A stretch of 36,384 bases of DNA from assembly GCA_900404475.1 (NCBI GenBank), contig OUQQ01000142.1, positions 1 to 36,384 on the forward strand. Direction: 5' to 3'. Shown piece by piece: positions 21,280 to 29,754 of this stretch. This DNA comes from Spongospora subterranea (taxonomy: Eukaryota > Endomyxa > Phytomyxea > Plasmodiophorida > Plasmodiophoridae). Both the position numbers and the translations under genes were made by a program. Positions within the stretch are counted from its first letter, which is position 1. Each line of letters begins with the position of its first letter. The notes beneath the pieces are model-generated. The model saw only the letters and a program-made list of their open reading frames with translations. It ran no database searches and had not been told where the DNA came from.

Positions 21280-22674
21280 ATGAACTTGATATATGGGTTA
21301 TCATCGTGCGGTGCTATCGACCAATGGGACGCCGTATCGGGGAGTCTCCGACACACAAATACCATCACCGCCTCCAAGTCACGCAAGGACTGGAACGCCG
21401 AACTGTTCTCGATATTTGTCGTGAATCGTTGCCATACCTATGTCGGAGTCTGCCCAAAAGACAGACGATCGCTGTTGATCTTCGATATGAGGACAATGCA
21501 GGAGAAGCTGCTTTGCTCTCTTCCTGAACTGCCCGCGTCGCTGTCGTTCTCTCACAACGGACTCTGGGTTGCGGTTGGCTCTACTTCTGGCCATATCCAT
21601 ATCTGGTCGATCGAGACCGGCGTTCTACACGCCGCAGTTCGCCCCCATCTTAAAGCGGTCACATCTATCGCGTTCTCCAGCGATGACGCGTTCATCGGTT
21701 CCGTGTCGTTGGACGCGATAACCGTCGTCTATAACCTTAGCGAATGCATTGCCAATCGGAACCCGCCCGCTCCTGTATCTCAATGGTCCGATCATCGCCT
21801 TCCAATCAACACCATCGTTGCGTTCCCGTCCGGTCATCGGTTCTTGACAGGATCCGCCGATCGAACTTGTCGTAAGATTTACGTGTTGCGTTTGGCGTTT
21901 TCTATCAATTCAAACTTTCCCAGGATTATGGAGTGTCGGTCGTGCACAACCTGACTTCGTTTTCGAATTCGATAGCGCGATCACCGCTATTGTAGTCGAT
22001 CCCGCTCAGGCGTTCTTCTGTTCAGCGACGATAGACGGGCGCATTCATCGAACTCGATTAATTCATTCTGCGTCATCCTTAGCGGAATCGTCCCAAATCT
22101 CCACCCCATTCGATGGTGTGTCGGCGCACTCTGCAGGCGCGTCCTCATTGGCCCTTAGTTTCGACGCCTCCCAGATATGTTCCTCCGGTTGTGATGGAAC
22201 TGTGAAGCTATGGGATCTGATCTCTGGCCGATGCCTCCACACTTTACGAAACGCGTCCCAACCCAGGCCACAATATCGATTATGTGGGTTCCAGAGCCCA
22301 TCTACTAATTTTATTGGCAACGACGTTTTGACGAAGGGAGTAGTCGCTCAAGATTTCTCAAAACTTCAGTCGCCAGGTAAACACCGGTGCATTCTTTTCG
22401 GGTTTAGCCTTGGATTGTAACTCTTTGTCTATCAGATGATTCATTTAGGAAAGAGACGATTGTAGTTCCAGGTTGTCAGACTGGCGCTGTCCAGGGCGGT
22501 CAACGACCCGCAGCGGAGCGCCCTCTATTCATATCTGGTGTTGATGATATCCAAGCGAAGCTGGCAACGCAAGCTCTGGAGCTGGAAAACGCCATCCGCG
22601 AGCGGGATCGATGGGCAAATGTCGCCAGTAAACTCTACGAAGTCTGTTCCCAGGAAGCGGTCGCCAAACAATAA
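21280..22674 (+). CDS. WDR18: WDR18/Ipi3-like WD40 protein of the rixosome (PELP1/Rix1 complex), 3 exons
   Basis: WDR18 (yeast Ipi3) is the beta-propeller subunit of the complex that processes ITS2 and releases pre-60S ribosomes from the nucleolus. Exons 21280-21871, 21924-22376 and 22466-22674 give 417 residues (human 432). WD-type blades are visible: AIDQWDAVSG, LPASLSFSHNGLWVAVGSTS with HIHIWSIETGVL, AVTSIAFSSDDAFIGSVSLD, the family-typical QWSDHRLPINTIV, FLTGSADRTCRLWSV, AITAIVVDPAQAFFCSATID with GRIHRTRL, and ICSSGCDGTVKLWDLISGRC. It ends in the family's short coiled coil (DDIQAKLATQALELENAIRE). The start is set by similarity. The frame is open further upstream (see 20779-21279). Confidence 0.9.
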
Positions 22675-22729
22675 AGCCCGATATTTTATCTTTTGCAAAT
22701 CTCTTCGAAGATATTTTCAGTTTGTCGAC

Positions 22730-23334
22730 ATGAACTACAAAATGATATCGGAAGATGAGGCCGTTCAGACCCTTGAGCTGATTGCCCATTCGTCGCCTGA
22801 GGTGACGGTTTTACGACTGCGATACAGATTGCCGATCGCGTTTGTTCGGCGTCTGTGTTCGACGCTCAGTTCCAACGCATCGATTCAATCCCTGTTCTTA
22901 TGCGGTTGTTCCCTCGACGACCCGATGGGCCGAATGATCGCCAACGTGATTCGCCAAACCCCATCCATTCGTCGGCTGGATCTTGGCCGGAATTTTCTAG
23001 GGGACCGATCCGCCATTGACATTTCAATGGCGCTAGAGCACAATCAGACGTTGACGGACCTGAACCTGCGTCGGAATTTGATAGGGGACGTTGGAGCCAA
23101 AGCCATTTCCAAAATGCTCTTGTCCAATAGGTCATTGGCCAGCCTATCTCTGTACGATTGTTCGATTTGCAATGATGGAATATCATGTCTGGCGGACGCC
23201 CTTCGACAAAGCGAGACGCTGCAGGTGTGTTCAAAGTGTTAATGAACCGGCTCCTGTATTTGTTTGTCTGATCAGGTGAAAAAAAACAGGTTCTCGACGT
23301 AATGGGAAATCTCAACACCAGACGATATTTTTGA
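22730..23334 (+). CDS. Leucine-rich repeat protein (ribonuclease-inhibitor type), 2 exons
   Basis: Exons 22730-23224 and 23290-23334 give about 179 residues. Tandem LRRs of roughly 28 residues are visible: SIQSLFLCGCSLDDPMGRMI, SIRRLDLGRNFLGDRSAIDI, TLTDLNLRRNLIGDVGAKAI, SLASLSLYDCSICNDGISCL, and LQVLDV completed across the intron. The junction was placed so the last LRR continues (LQ|VLDVMGN). The pattern is the long RI-like type found in RanGAP- and NLR-type proteins, but no other domain is attached. It begins only 55 nt after the WDR18 stop, so the first exon could lie elsewhere or be spliced (a TTTTCAG precedes it). The specific role is unknown. Confidence 0.75.
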
Positions 23335-23525
23335 ATGTTCCCACAGCTGTGTCAGAAGTTGCACCCAGGTGTTGCTTATACGGATTGAGGTTCTGCAGAA
23401 CAACGTAGTTGGTGGAGCCCTTGTCGTTTGTTGACATAGACTGAGAAGAAAATTCTGGCAAAATCGCCAGTACCCATCTGCAGAGTTATAAATTGGCCAG
23501 TCCTTTAGTGTTTTCAGCTATTGTC

Positions 23526-23732
23526 TCAGGCAGCTGAAATGATCGGTTTCCAGTGACGTGTCTCCCCGCTGCGCGTCCGATATTGTTCGTTGACATCCTT
23601 ACCCAAGGCGGCATCGGGGCAAACAACATCATGATTTTGTTTCTGAATAATGGACGTGAAACAACCCCAGTCTCGTACAGGCCGAACGTTTGGCAAACTC
23701 CCCCGCAGATAGAAACGATGATGTAGAATCAT
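23526..23732 (-). CDS. Hypothetical protein exon, unidentified
   Basis: A minus-strand open frame with ordered-protein composition, including VRDWGCFTSIIQKQNHDVVC and GKDVNEQYRTRSGETRHW, ending at a stop at 23526. Its upstream exon is not clear. Codon use resembles neighbouring genes more than the opposite frames do. No family recognised. Confidence 0.35.
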   Translation of the reverse strand: MILHHRFYLRGSLPNVRPVRDWGCFTSIIQKQNHDVVCPDAALGKDVNEQYRTRSGETRHWKPIISAA

Positions 23733-24287
23733 GGAGGGGAAACGACACGTTGAGATAAATCATTCACGGTTGTTCAGAGAGGCGAAGGGGTTCAGGAGAC
23801 GCGTTATCTTGGGATATGCGCTTGATGGAACCGAGATTTTATCACATGAATACACACCTGGTGCGACACCCGACCGAATCTGTAACCATTTCTTTCAACG
23901 AGTTTCCCGCCAATATTCGTTGATGTATATATCCGTTCGATTGTTGACAAGGTCCAGTTCCATACCACTACCGTCCGCTTCCGTCGTCCAGCTTCTCGGC
24001 GGCTCTGGATGAGCTGTGTTTTATGTGAAACCCACAAGTCTTGACCCTACAGGTAACTTCGTTCTTGGGCCAGCACGAGCTAACAAGAACCAATGAAAAT
24101 GTGTATCAGTAATGTTCCACGACATACATGGCCTATCAAGCCTGTCTATGATGTGGCTCAAACAATCCCACCCAAAATTCCACGTCGGTTTAGTGATAAG
24201 TTTATTACAAGATGAGTCAAAATTAGCAGGAATTATCCGGATCTTCCTCGATATACAATATTCTATGGCGTTTCTAAACCGAGCGCG
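23733..24287. other. No supported gene
   Basis: Open frames on both strands (23731-24037) have no recognisable domain, and 24040-24287 contains none. Confidence 0.35.
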
Positions 24288-24570
24288 TTAACAAGCCCTA
24301 GACTGAAGTGAATTCAAAAACGGCCCCGATATGAAATGGTCGCTGTGTGACTGTCGCCATTTCGCCATCTGATAACGAAATGTATGGGTGGATGATTCAG
24401 GGGTTGATCGGGGAAGCCGACGTCTGGATATCGGCATTCTACACTCCAGAGGGCAATTCCACCAGCCGCACAGAGCGCCAAACACAGATCGCCAAAACGG
24501 TCCAGAGGGATTTCCAGCTGCAATGCCGATACAGTGAGGGTGGACAACCATTGGGCCTGCCGCAGAACTT
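24288..24570 (-). CDS. Hypothetical protein exon, unidentified
   Basis: A minus-strand frame running from a possible splice acceptor near 24560 to a stop near 24320 encodes about 80 residues: AQWLSTLTVSALQLEIPLD, LALCAAGGIALWSVECRYPD and NHPPIHFVIRWRNGDSHTA. A plus-strand frame at 24347-24670 overlaps it and is the main alternative. No family recognised. Confidence 0.3.
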
Positions 24571-25028
24571 GCTAAGTAAAGAATCCAAATCGTATGGGGT
24601 TATCCCTGTTCATGCTCCAGATCTCTATAGTGACGATAAAATAATTATTTGGCAACAAACCCACGCGTAAGACAGTTTTCTCCCACGATCACACAAAGAG
24701 ATTGGGACATCAATGCAGCTGACCAAAAATAAGTGCAGTTCGGCTTATGTGGCGGTGATTGAGGATAATGAAAACCCAGTATCGGCGATATGGTTTTTGA
24801 GACAGCTGGCGTCTATACTGAGGCAAACATGGAATGTCCCGTTCATTTCGATATCCCGTAATCATGTAAGACCCAGGAATTCTACATAGAATAAGTTGTT
24901 TAGGCAAAAATTAAATTACGAACGAATAGGTACAACAAAATCCCGGGGTAGTGTTCTCAATCGCCAACCATCTTGCGCCAATCGGCAGAATTAATATCTA
25001 TCAGACGCAACCATGGAAGCAATAAGTA
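24571..25028. other. No supported gene
   Basis: Short open frames on both strands without known motifs. Nothing else noted. Confidence 0.35.
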
Positions 25029-25357
25029 ATGGATTCGAAAAATAAAAAACCAGAAATCGCAACCGACCATGACGAAGGCGTTGGAAACTGTGCAGGTGTC
25101 GGATGCGGAACTGGTCCATGGTCAAGGTATAATGTCAGGACGATGACTCGTGGGTCAAAATTCATGAAATTGCCCCCATTCCTTCGGAAACTGTGACGCC
25201 CAATCCGGCGCCGTCCGTTGACGAGCTGCGGTATACGATCTGTAGCCATGTCGAAATCCGAGCAGTCCAGTGCCACCATGATGTTGAGTCAAAACAGTGT
25301 TGGTACGAAACGCCCGACGCCTCAACTGATGTCGTGTATAGAACCGCTCCCCAATAA
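25029..25357 (+). CDS. Small acidic hypothetical protein, 2 exons
   Basis: Exons 25029-25079 and 25139-25357 (59-nt intron) give 89 residues: MDSKNKKPEIATDHDEG, then DDDSWVKIHEIAPIPSETV, a Pro-rich linker, and a Cys/His-containing segment (ELRYTICSHVEIRAVQCHH). A start at 25069 with a 25-nt intron also keeps frame. I recognise no family. The minus-strand open frames across this stretch look like shadows. Confidence 0.45.
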
Positions 25358-25825
25358 TAATGATGTGCAATCTCTGAACCGGCCGCCGATCCACAGACAG
25401 TCCACACTGACAATGAGTCACTGCGCAGCGCAACCCGCACACAGTACGCAAGTGTACAGATAGTGAACAGGTAGAGGTCACAATCTTCCGATCAACCCAC
25501 CTTGGCCAAGCTGACAACGTGGCGCCCGCAAGTCGCTGCTAACTTGGTATCGATCTTGGTCTGCGAAAAGCAGGATTTATAGCGTATTGGATGCAGATGC
25601 TAGGACGAATTATTATTCCACCAGAATATTTCGAAGTATTATTAAAACCGCTTGGTATCGGATATATATAGGAAAGTATGCAGTCGCTTTCGGGCCTTAC
25701 GGCTTACGAAGGGCAAAAACAATCTGTTTTTATGAGGCCAGTACGATTGATGATCGCATATGTTAATTGAGATCTGATCGATAGTTCCCATGTTTCTGTT
25801 TTTTCTTCCTAAGAACAAAAAAAAA
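25358..25825. other. Intergenic upstream of COX6A
   Basis: No gene is visible. A poly(A) run (25816-25826) directly precedes the COX6A start codon. Confidence 0.4.
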
Positions 25826-26560
25826 ATGGATTTGTCTCGAATATCAACAACAATTTCCGAACAAATGCGAGGCGCTCTACGGTTGAGGGAGGGACTGGTT
25901 CACCGTATAGATATAATACACTGAGGTGTACACCTGTTTGCTCACCTCTCTCAGTCTCCTACGGTTGAGGGACTGGTCCACTGTAAAGATACAGTACACT
26001 GACGTGTACATTAGTCTCAGTCTCCTCTACAGTTGAGGGACTGGTCCACCGTATAGGTACTGTACATTGAGGTGTACACCTGTTTATTCACATCTCCCAG
26101 TCTCCTCTCATATCTGTAGAACCTTATTATTTTAGGAAACTCGTCCCGTTATGACGAAACTCAAAGAGCTGTGTTCATTGATGTTCAGCTGCGCCAAAAT
26201 TGACAGTATATCTGGTTTAATGGCCTGAATATCGCCCATCTAATATTATTGTTTTATTGCTTTTAGGCGGGACTGCCATGTATAAGAGATTGACCGTGTT
26301 TTTCGGATTTCCTCTTGTCACTGCATTTGGAGTTTATAACTATCAACTACATATGAACCATCATGACCATTACGAGAAACCAGACTTTGCGTAATTATAT
26401 CGCATAGTCTCTCAATGTATCTATCGAACTGAGAAGAATATGGCTCAGGTATATGAACATTCGTAAAAAGGCGTTTCCATGGAAAGACGGCGACAAATAT
26501 ACGTTTTTCGACAAGGAGTATTACAGCCCTAAACCCGAGACAGAATCCCACGAAGATTAA
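25826..26560 (+). CDS. COX6A: Cytochrome c oxidase subunit 6A, 3 exons
   Basis: A nuclear-encoded single-span subunit of mitochondrial complex IV that modulates its activity. Exons 25826-25904, 26267-26390 and 26449-26560 give 104 residues in frame. The body is clear: one transmembrane helix (MYKRLTVFFGFPLVTAFGVY), then HMNHHDHYEKPDF, YMNIRKKAFPWKDGDKYTFF (the family's RxKxFPWGDG block) and a C-terminal acidic tail. The N-terminus (MDLSRISTTISEQMRGALRL) is Arg/Ser rich, as a mitochondrial presequence should be. The first exon and its junction are inferred from frame and presequence quality; exons 2 and 3 are certain. The first intron, 362 nt, is long for this window because it contains a tandem repeat. 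Confidence 0.9.
25877..26110 (+). repeat. Tandem repeat of an exon end plus splice donor inside COX6A
   Basis: Three copies start at 25877, 25959 and 26027 (spacing 82 and 68 nt). Each begins CTAC.GTTGAGGGA and runs through CTGGT(C/T)CACC(or T)GTA, a variable segment with GTACA(T/C)TGA, GTGTACA and TCTC(C/A)CAGTCTCCT. The first copy overlaps the 3' end of exon 1 and its splice donor (CACC|GTATAG). The other two lie in the intron and carry CACT|GTAAAG and CACC|GTATAG. Confidence 0.9.
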
Positions 26561-26812
26561 CCTTTGCCTCAATTTCTAACGCTCTTTCTTCCTAATCTCC
26601 CCGTCCGAATCAATACAAACGCTCCGTTTATTGCAATATTTGGCAATTTCTCACCGAAATCCCGTTCCACTACCGATGATAAATTAGCCATTTGGACGTT
26701 TTTTCAAGGACGTTTGGCGATGGGCGTAGTGTAATCCCCTCGACCTCGTCCTGCAATTAACAGCACTGACCCCCAATCGTCGGCAGGCAGCAGTACCACG
26801 ATACCCCACTGC

Positions 26813-26968
26813 ATGATGGTGTTACTGACCAGTGTCCCGGCCGCTCGCCCGACACTGGTAACGGCCAACAGGGGTTGGGCCGAGCCAGTATGTAGTGAGG
26901 ACGGGTCGCGAGAGGAGGATCAGCCGGCCGAGATGGGCCATGGGGGTGACCGTCTTGGCCGGATGTGA
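26813..26968 (+). CDS. Possible small mitochondrial-type protein, 51 codons
   Basis: A short frame opening with MMVLLTSVPAARPTLVTANR, Arg-containing and free of acidic residues like a mitochondrial targeting peptide, then an acidic stretch and GHGGDRLGRM. Sequence after 26935 in another frame (LPAHIAVIGEYHWQGSTESG) might be a further exon. The DNA carries a hairpin (26828-26859). No family assigned; chance is possible. Confidence 0.3.
   Translation: MMVLLTSVPAARPTLVTANRGWAEPVCSEDGSREEDQPAEMGHGGDRLGRM
26828..26859. other. GC-rich inverted repeat (hairpin)
   Basis: ACCAGTGTC at 26828 pairs with GACACTGGT at 26851, a 9-bp stem around a 14-nt GC-rich loop. The flanks GTTAC and GTAAC could extend it with a bulge. 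It lies within the possible small ORF. Confidence 0.5.
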
Positions 26969-27103
26969 CTTTACCCGCGCATATTGCCGTCATTGGGGAA
27001 TATCATTGGCAGGGATCAACAGAATCGGGTCAACCCATTGATCAAGGGGTACGTCTTCACCCAAAACAGGTCTCGGTGATTTCTCGAATTGGGATCCGAC
27101 TCT

Positions 27104-27786
27104 ATGGTAGGTGGATCGTGTTTGGATGCGGATTCCGGCCCCGGCCGTTTTTGGTAAATCTCTGGTGACAGGCGAACGAGAATCTGTCGCCGGCCGTCAT
27201 CTCCAGCCTGATGCGGGAGCTGCAAGCGTTGAACAAGACCGTGTCGGACGATGGGGTCATGGTCAAGCTCAACGACGACAATATGTCGACAATCCACGCC
27301 GAGATCAAAGGCCCCGAAGAGACCCCATATTACGGCGGCGTATTCCATTGCAAGTTGATTCTCGGCAATGATTATCCAGCCCATCCTCCTAAAGGTCTCG
27401 ATTTCGATGCTTTGACATTTCCGGTTTTCTGAACGATTAGCTTAGCCGTTTTCGCCACGAAAATCTTCCATCCGAACGTGCACAGCGATGGGATGATTTG
27501 CGTGAACGCGTTGAAAAAGGACTGGCGCCCAACGCAAGGGATTCAGCACACCCTCTCCGTTATTCGCTGCCTGCTGATTCAGCCAAATCCCGAGTCGGCG
27601 CTGAACGAAGAAGCAGGTAAGATGCTGCTCGACAGCTACGACGATTACGCCGCCAGAGCGCGCTTGTTCACCAAGGTCTACGCCACACCCAAATCCGCAA
27701 CGATCACGCCCGGCGGCGTCGAAGGCGTTGTCGCCGGCGCTATGGTTCAGCAGAAGAAGCAAAAACGCAGCATAAAACGACTATAG
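27104..27786 (+). CDS. UBE2S: Ubiquitin-conjugating enzyme E2 S, 3 exons
   Basis: UBE2S elongates Lys11-linked ubiquitin chains on APC/C substrates. Exons 27104-27106 (the ATG alone), 27172-27394 and 27446-27786 give 188 residues. Evidence: [20 protein letters not shown] at the N-terminus, [28 protein letters not shown] joined to [16 protein letters not shown], and the active-site Cys in [13 protein letters not shown]. Next comes [19 protein letters not shown], then a basic tail ending [10 protein letters not shown], which corresponds to the (L/I)RRL-type C-terminus that docks on APC/C. The start is inferred: exon 2 opens right after an acceptor in frame with an ATG followed by a good donor (ATG|GTAGGT). 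If wrong, the first exon lies further upstream. Confidence 0.93.
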
Positions 27787-27831
27787 ATTTATTGGTATAA
27801 TTAAACAATCGACAAAGACCTTTTACCAAAA

Positions 27832-29331
27832 TCACAAAGTTAATGTGAATTTAGAAAGCTCCTTCTCCAGCAAAAAGAGCCCATTTCCTAGATTGAGATT
27901 ATTAACGCCCCCCGCATAGCCTCGATATATTCTGGAAAGATACGAGTTAACGACAATGGGAAATAGAGCGGCGACAACAGCGGAAACCGCGAACCTGAGC
28001 GCTTCATGAAGCGAATCGGGAGATATGAGGTTGGGAACGTGCACGAATATGACCGAGATCAGAGCGGTTGAGGACTGGGGATCGCGAGACTTGGATAAGG
28101 CAGTGACCAGGGTGATGCCCAATTCCAACAGGTCAGCGCCAGGTCGGCGGCAACGAACGAACGCGTCGAGCTCAACGGTCACGTCCATGAGCGAGACTTG
28201 AAGCGCTGTAAACAATATTCAGAGGGTTTCGAGTCGAAATCAGAATCGAATTACATGACGAGCGGCGCTTGGCTTTTTTGAACAGGGACCCGGCGGCGTC
28301 TAATCTGGAATCTTCAGCTAGACCAAGCGCCGCCAACAGACGAAATGGAGGAGCCACTAACAGACCTGATTCTCGTAAACGGGCTCTGTGTCAAAACGAG
28401 CTGTGTGTCAATAAAAGCGATTGGAACAGAGGGTGTCGTGTTTGTGAGAACCTGGTTCCCCTGATATTCCATAGATTCAACGTATTGAGAAGCGCATTGC
28501 TGCAATGCAGGAAGAGCGTATCGAGACCAGCGTCGAATAATACGTCGTCAGTGCATCGTGACGCGATCTCTAAAAGAGCGTCGTAGATCTCGTTGATCGG
28601 CGCCGACGCCAAGCGATGGGCCCAATCTCCAGAATTCGGTAAATGTAATGATTCAGTTGTGGACGAGATGACCGGCAGAGCAGGTTCACAAGGAATTTTC
28701 ACGATGAACTCTTCCAATTCTGTGGTGAGTTGCGGAGAGTGCAATACAATGGCGTCAATCATGACCGATCTGGCCGGCGGCGACAGCGAGGACAGCGCTT
28801 CTCTGAGAAGCTCGCCTGAAAAAACAGGGGTCTCAGTACACATCGGAAGCGCCCGTTGTTGGGAACAATATTCCAACCCGGTAGTGAGACGACCAGGGTG
28901 AGCAGACATGGATCGGTTGACGACGATATACGACAGATTAAGTCGACGATGGCGATCAGGCCAGATACCCGAACACAATCGGTTCGCCTGTTATCGAAGG
29001 TACAACATTCAGCGGCGCCTACAACCAACTCTGATACGACCTGAATTACATTGTCAACGATGCTGTTGAACGCCCCCAGTTGACGAGACACGGGGAATCT
29101 GTTCGATTGACGAACATTACCCGACGATAAACGGGCCAATCCGTCAGCGATTTCCGCAATTGATTCAGCTGATCGAGATCACCGCCCATGATTGTTCTGG
29201 CCAGATCAGTGATATCGCCGACCCTCGTCCATGAGGGCCGCCTCGTCATCTAACCCAAAACCATGGTCGTCAGCTGGCGGGGGTGGATATATGTGTATCG
29301 TGAATGACGGTCGGGATTGCGCCACGGCCAT
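27832..29331 (-). CDS. Unidentified protein, likely alpha-helical, multi-exon
   Basis: Exon 1 is 29223-29331 (MAVAQSRPSFTIHIYPPPPA ... DEAALMDEA) and joins at 29168 (54-nt intron) to ESIAEIADGLARLSSG and then VIQVVSELVVGAAECC. Later exons carry ELLREALSSLSPPARSVMID, SAPINEIYDALLEIASRCTD and NALLNTLNLWNIRG, then LLAALGLAEDSRLDAAGSLF, and finally LQVSLMDVTVELDAFVRCRR with GADLLELGITLVTALSKSRD and a stop at 27832. The next junction has two candidate donors (26-nt or about 65-nt intron), and one middle junction (about 28330-28460) is not resolved. Composition suggests a helical-repeat scaffold of roughly 430-450 residues. Integrator- or Fanconi-type subunits came to mind, but I saw no diagnostic motif. 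Confidence 0.6.
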
Positions 29332-29754
29332 GGCCAAACTTGGCAAAAACGCGATCGTCACAATGTCATAAACTGGAAGGAATTTTTGACATTGCTGTGG
29401 TCATTGTTAGGAATCCTTTTCCTGACGGGGTCAATGGAAACCTGATCGGTATTAAGCGATACCTTCCTCATCGATATCTGTTCCGCCCTCGAATATATAT
29501 ATTCCGATAAATCACGATCTAGTCGGGACTTGGAATCATATCGTATCCGTTAATACTGGTCATCGCTCATGGGCCAATACGCGACTGGTCACCGTTTATG
29601 GCCTCCTCCTAATCCTGATGGGATGACGCCAGAACCCATTTAAGTGTCTTCCAGCCGCCCTCGACAACATTGATTAGCGATTTCAGAAACCTTTCTGCGT
29701 TTCCTGAACATCGAGTTTGGGTCTCCAATCACGACAACGATTAGAAAGGGGGTT
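29332..29754. other. Spacer between two minus-strand genes
   Basis: No open frame of interest. It holds the 3' flank of the RhoGAP gene and the promoter side of the preceding gene. Confidence 0.4.

Noticed and set aside
25114..25138. A 25-nt intron in the small acidic protein gene
   Set aside because: A 59-nt intron (25080-25138) with an earlier start also keeps frame and matches the usual size, so this is weak evidence for ultra-short introns.
29099..29120. A 22-nt intron in the unidentified minus-strand gene
   Set aside because: Its ends look right, but the length does not restore the required frame. The 54-nt intron 29169-29222 joins the open frames correctly and makes it unnecessary.
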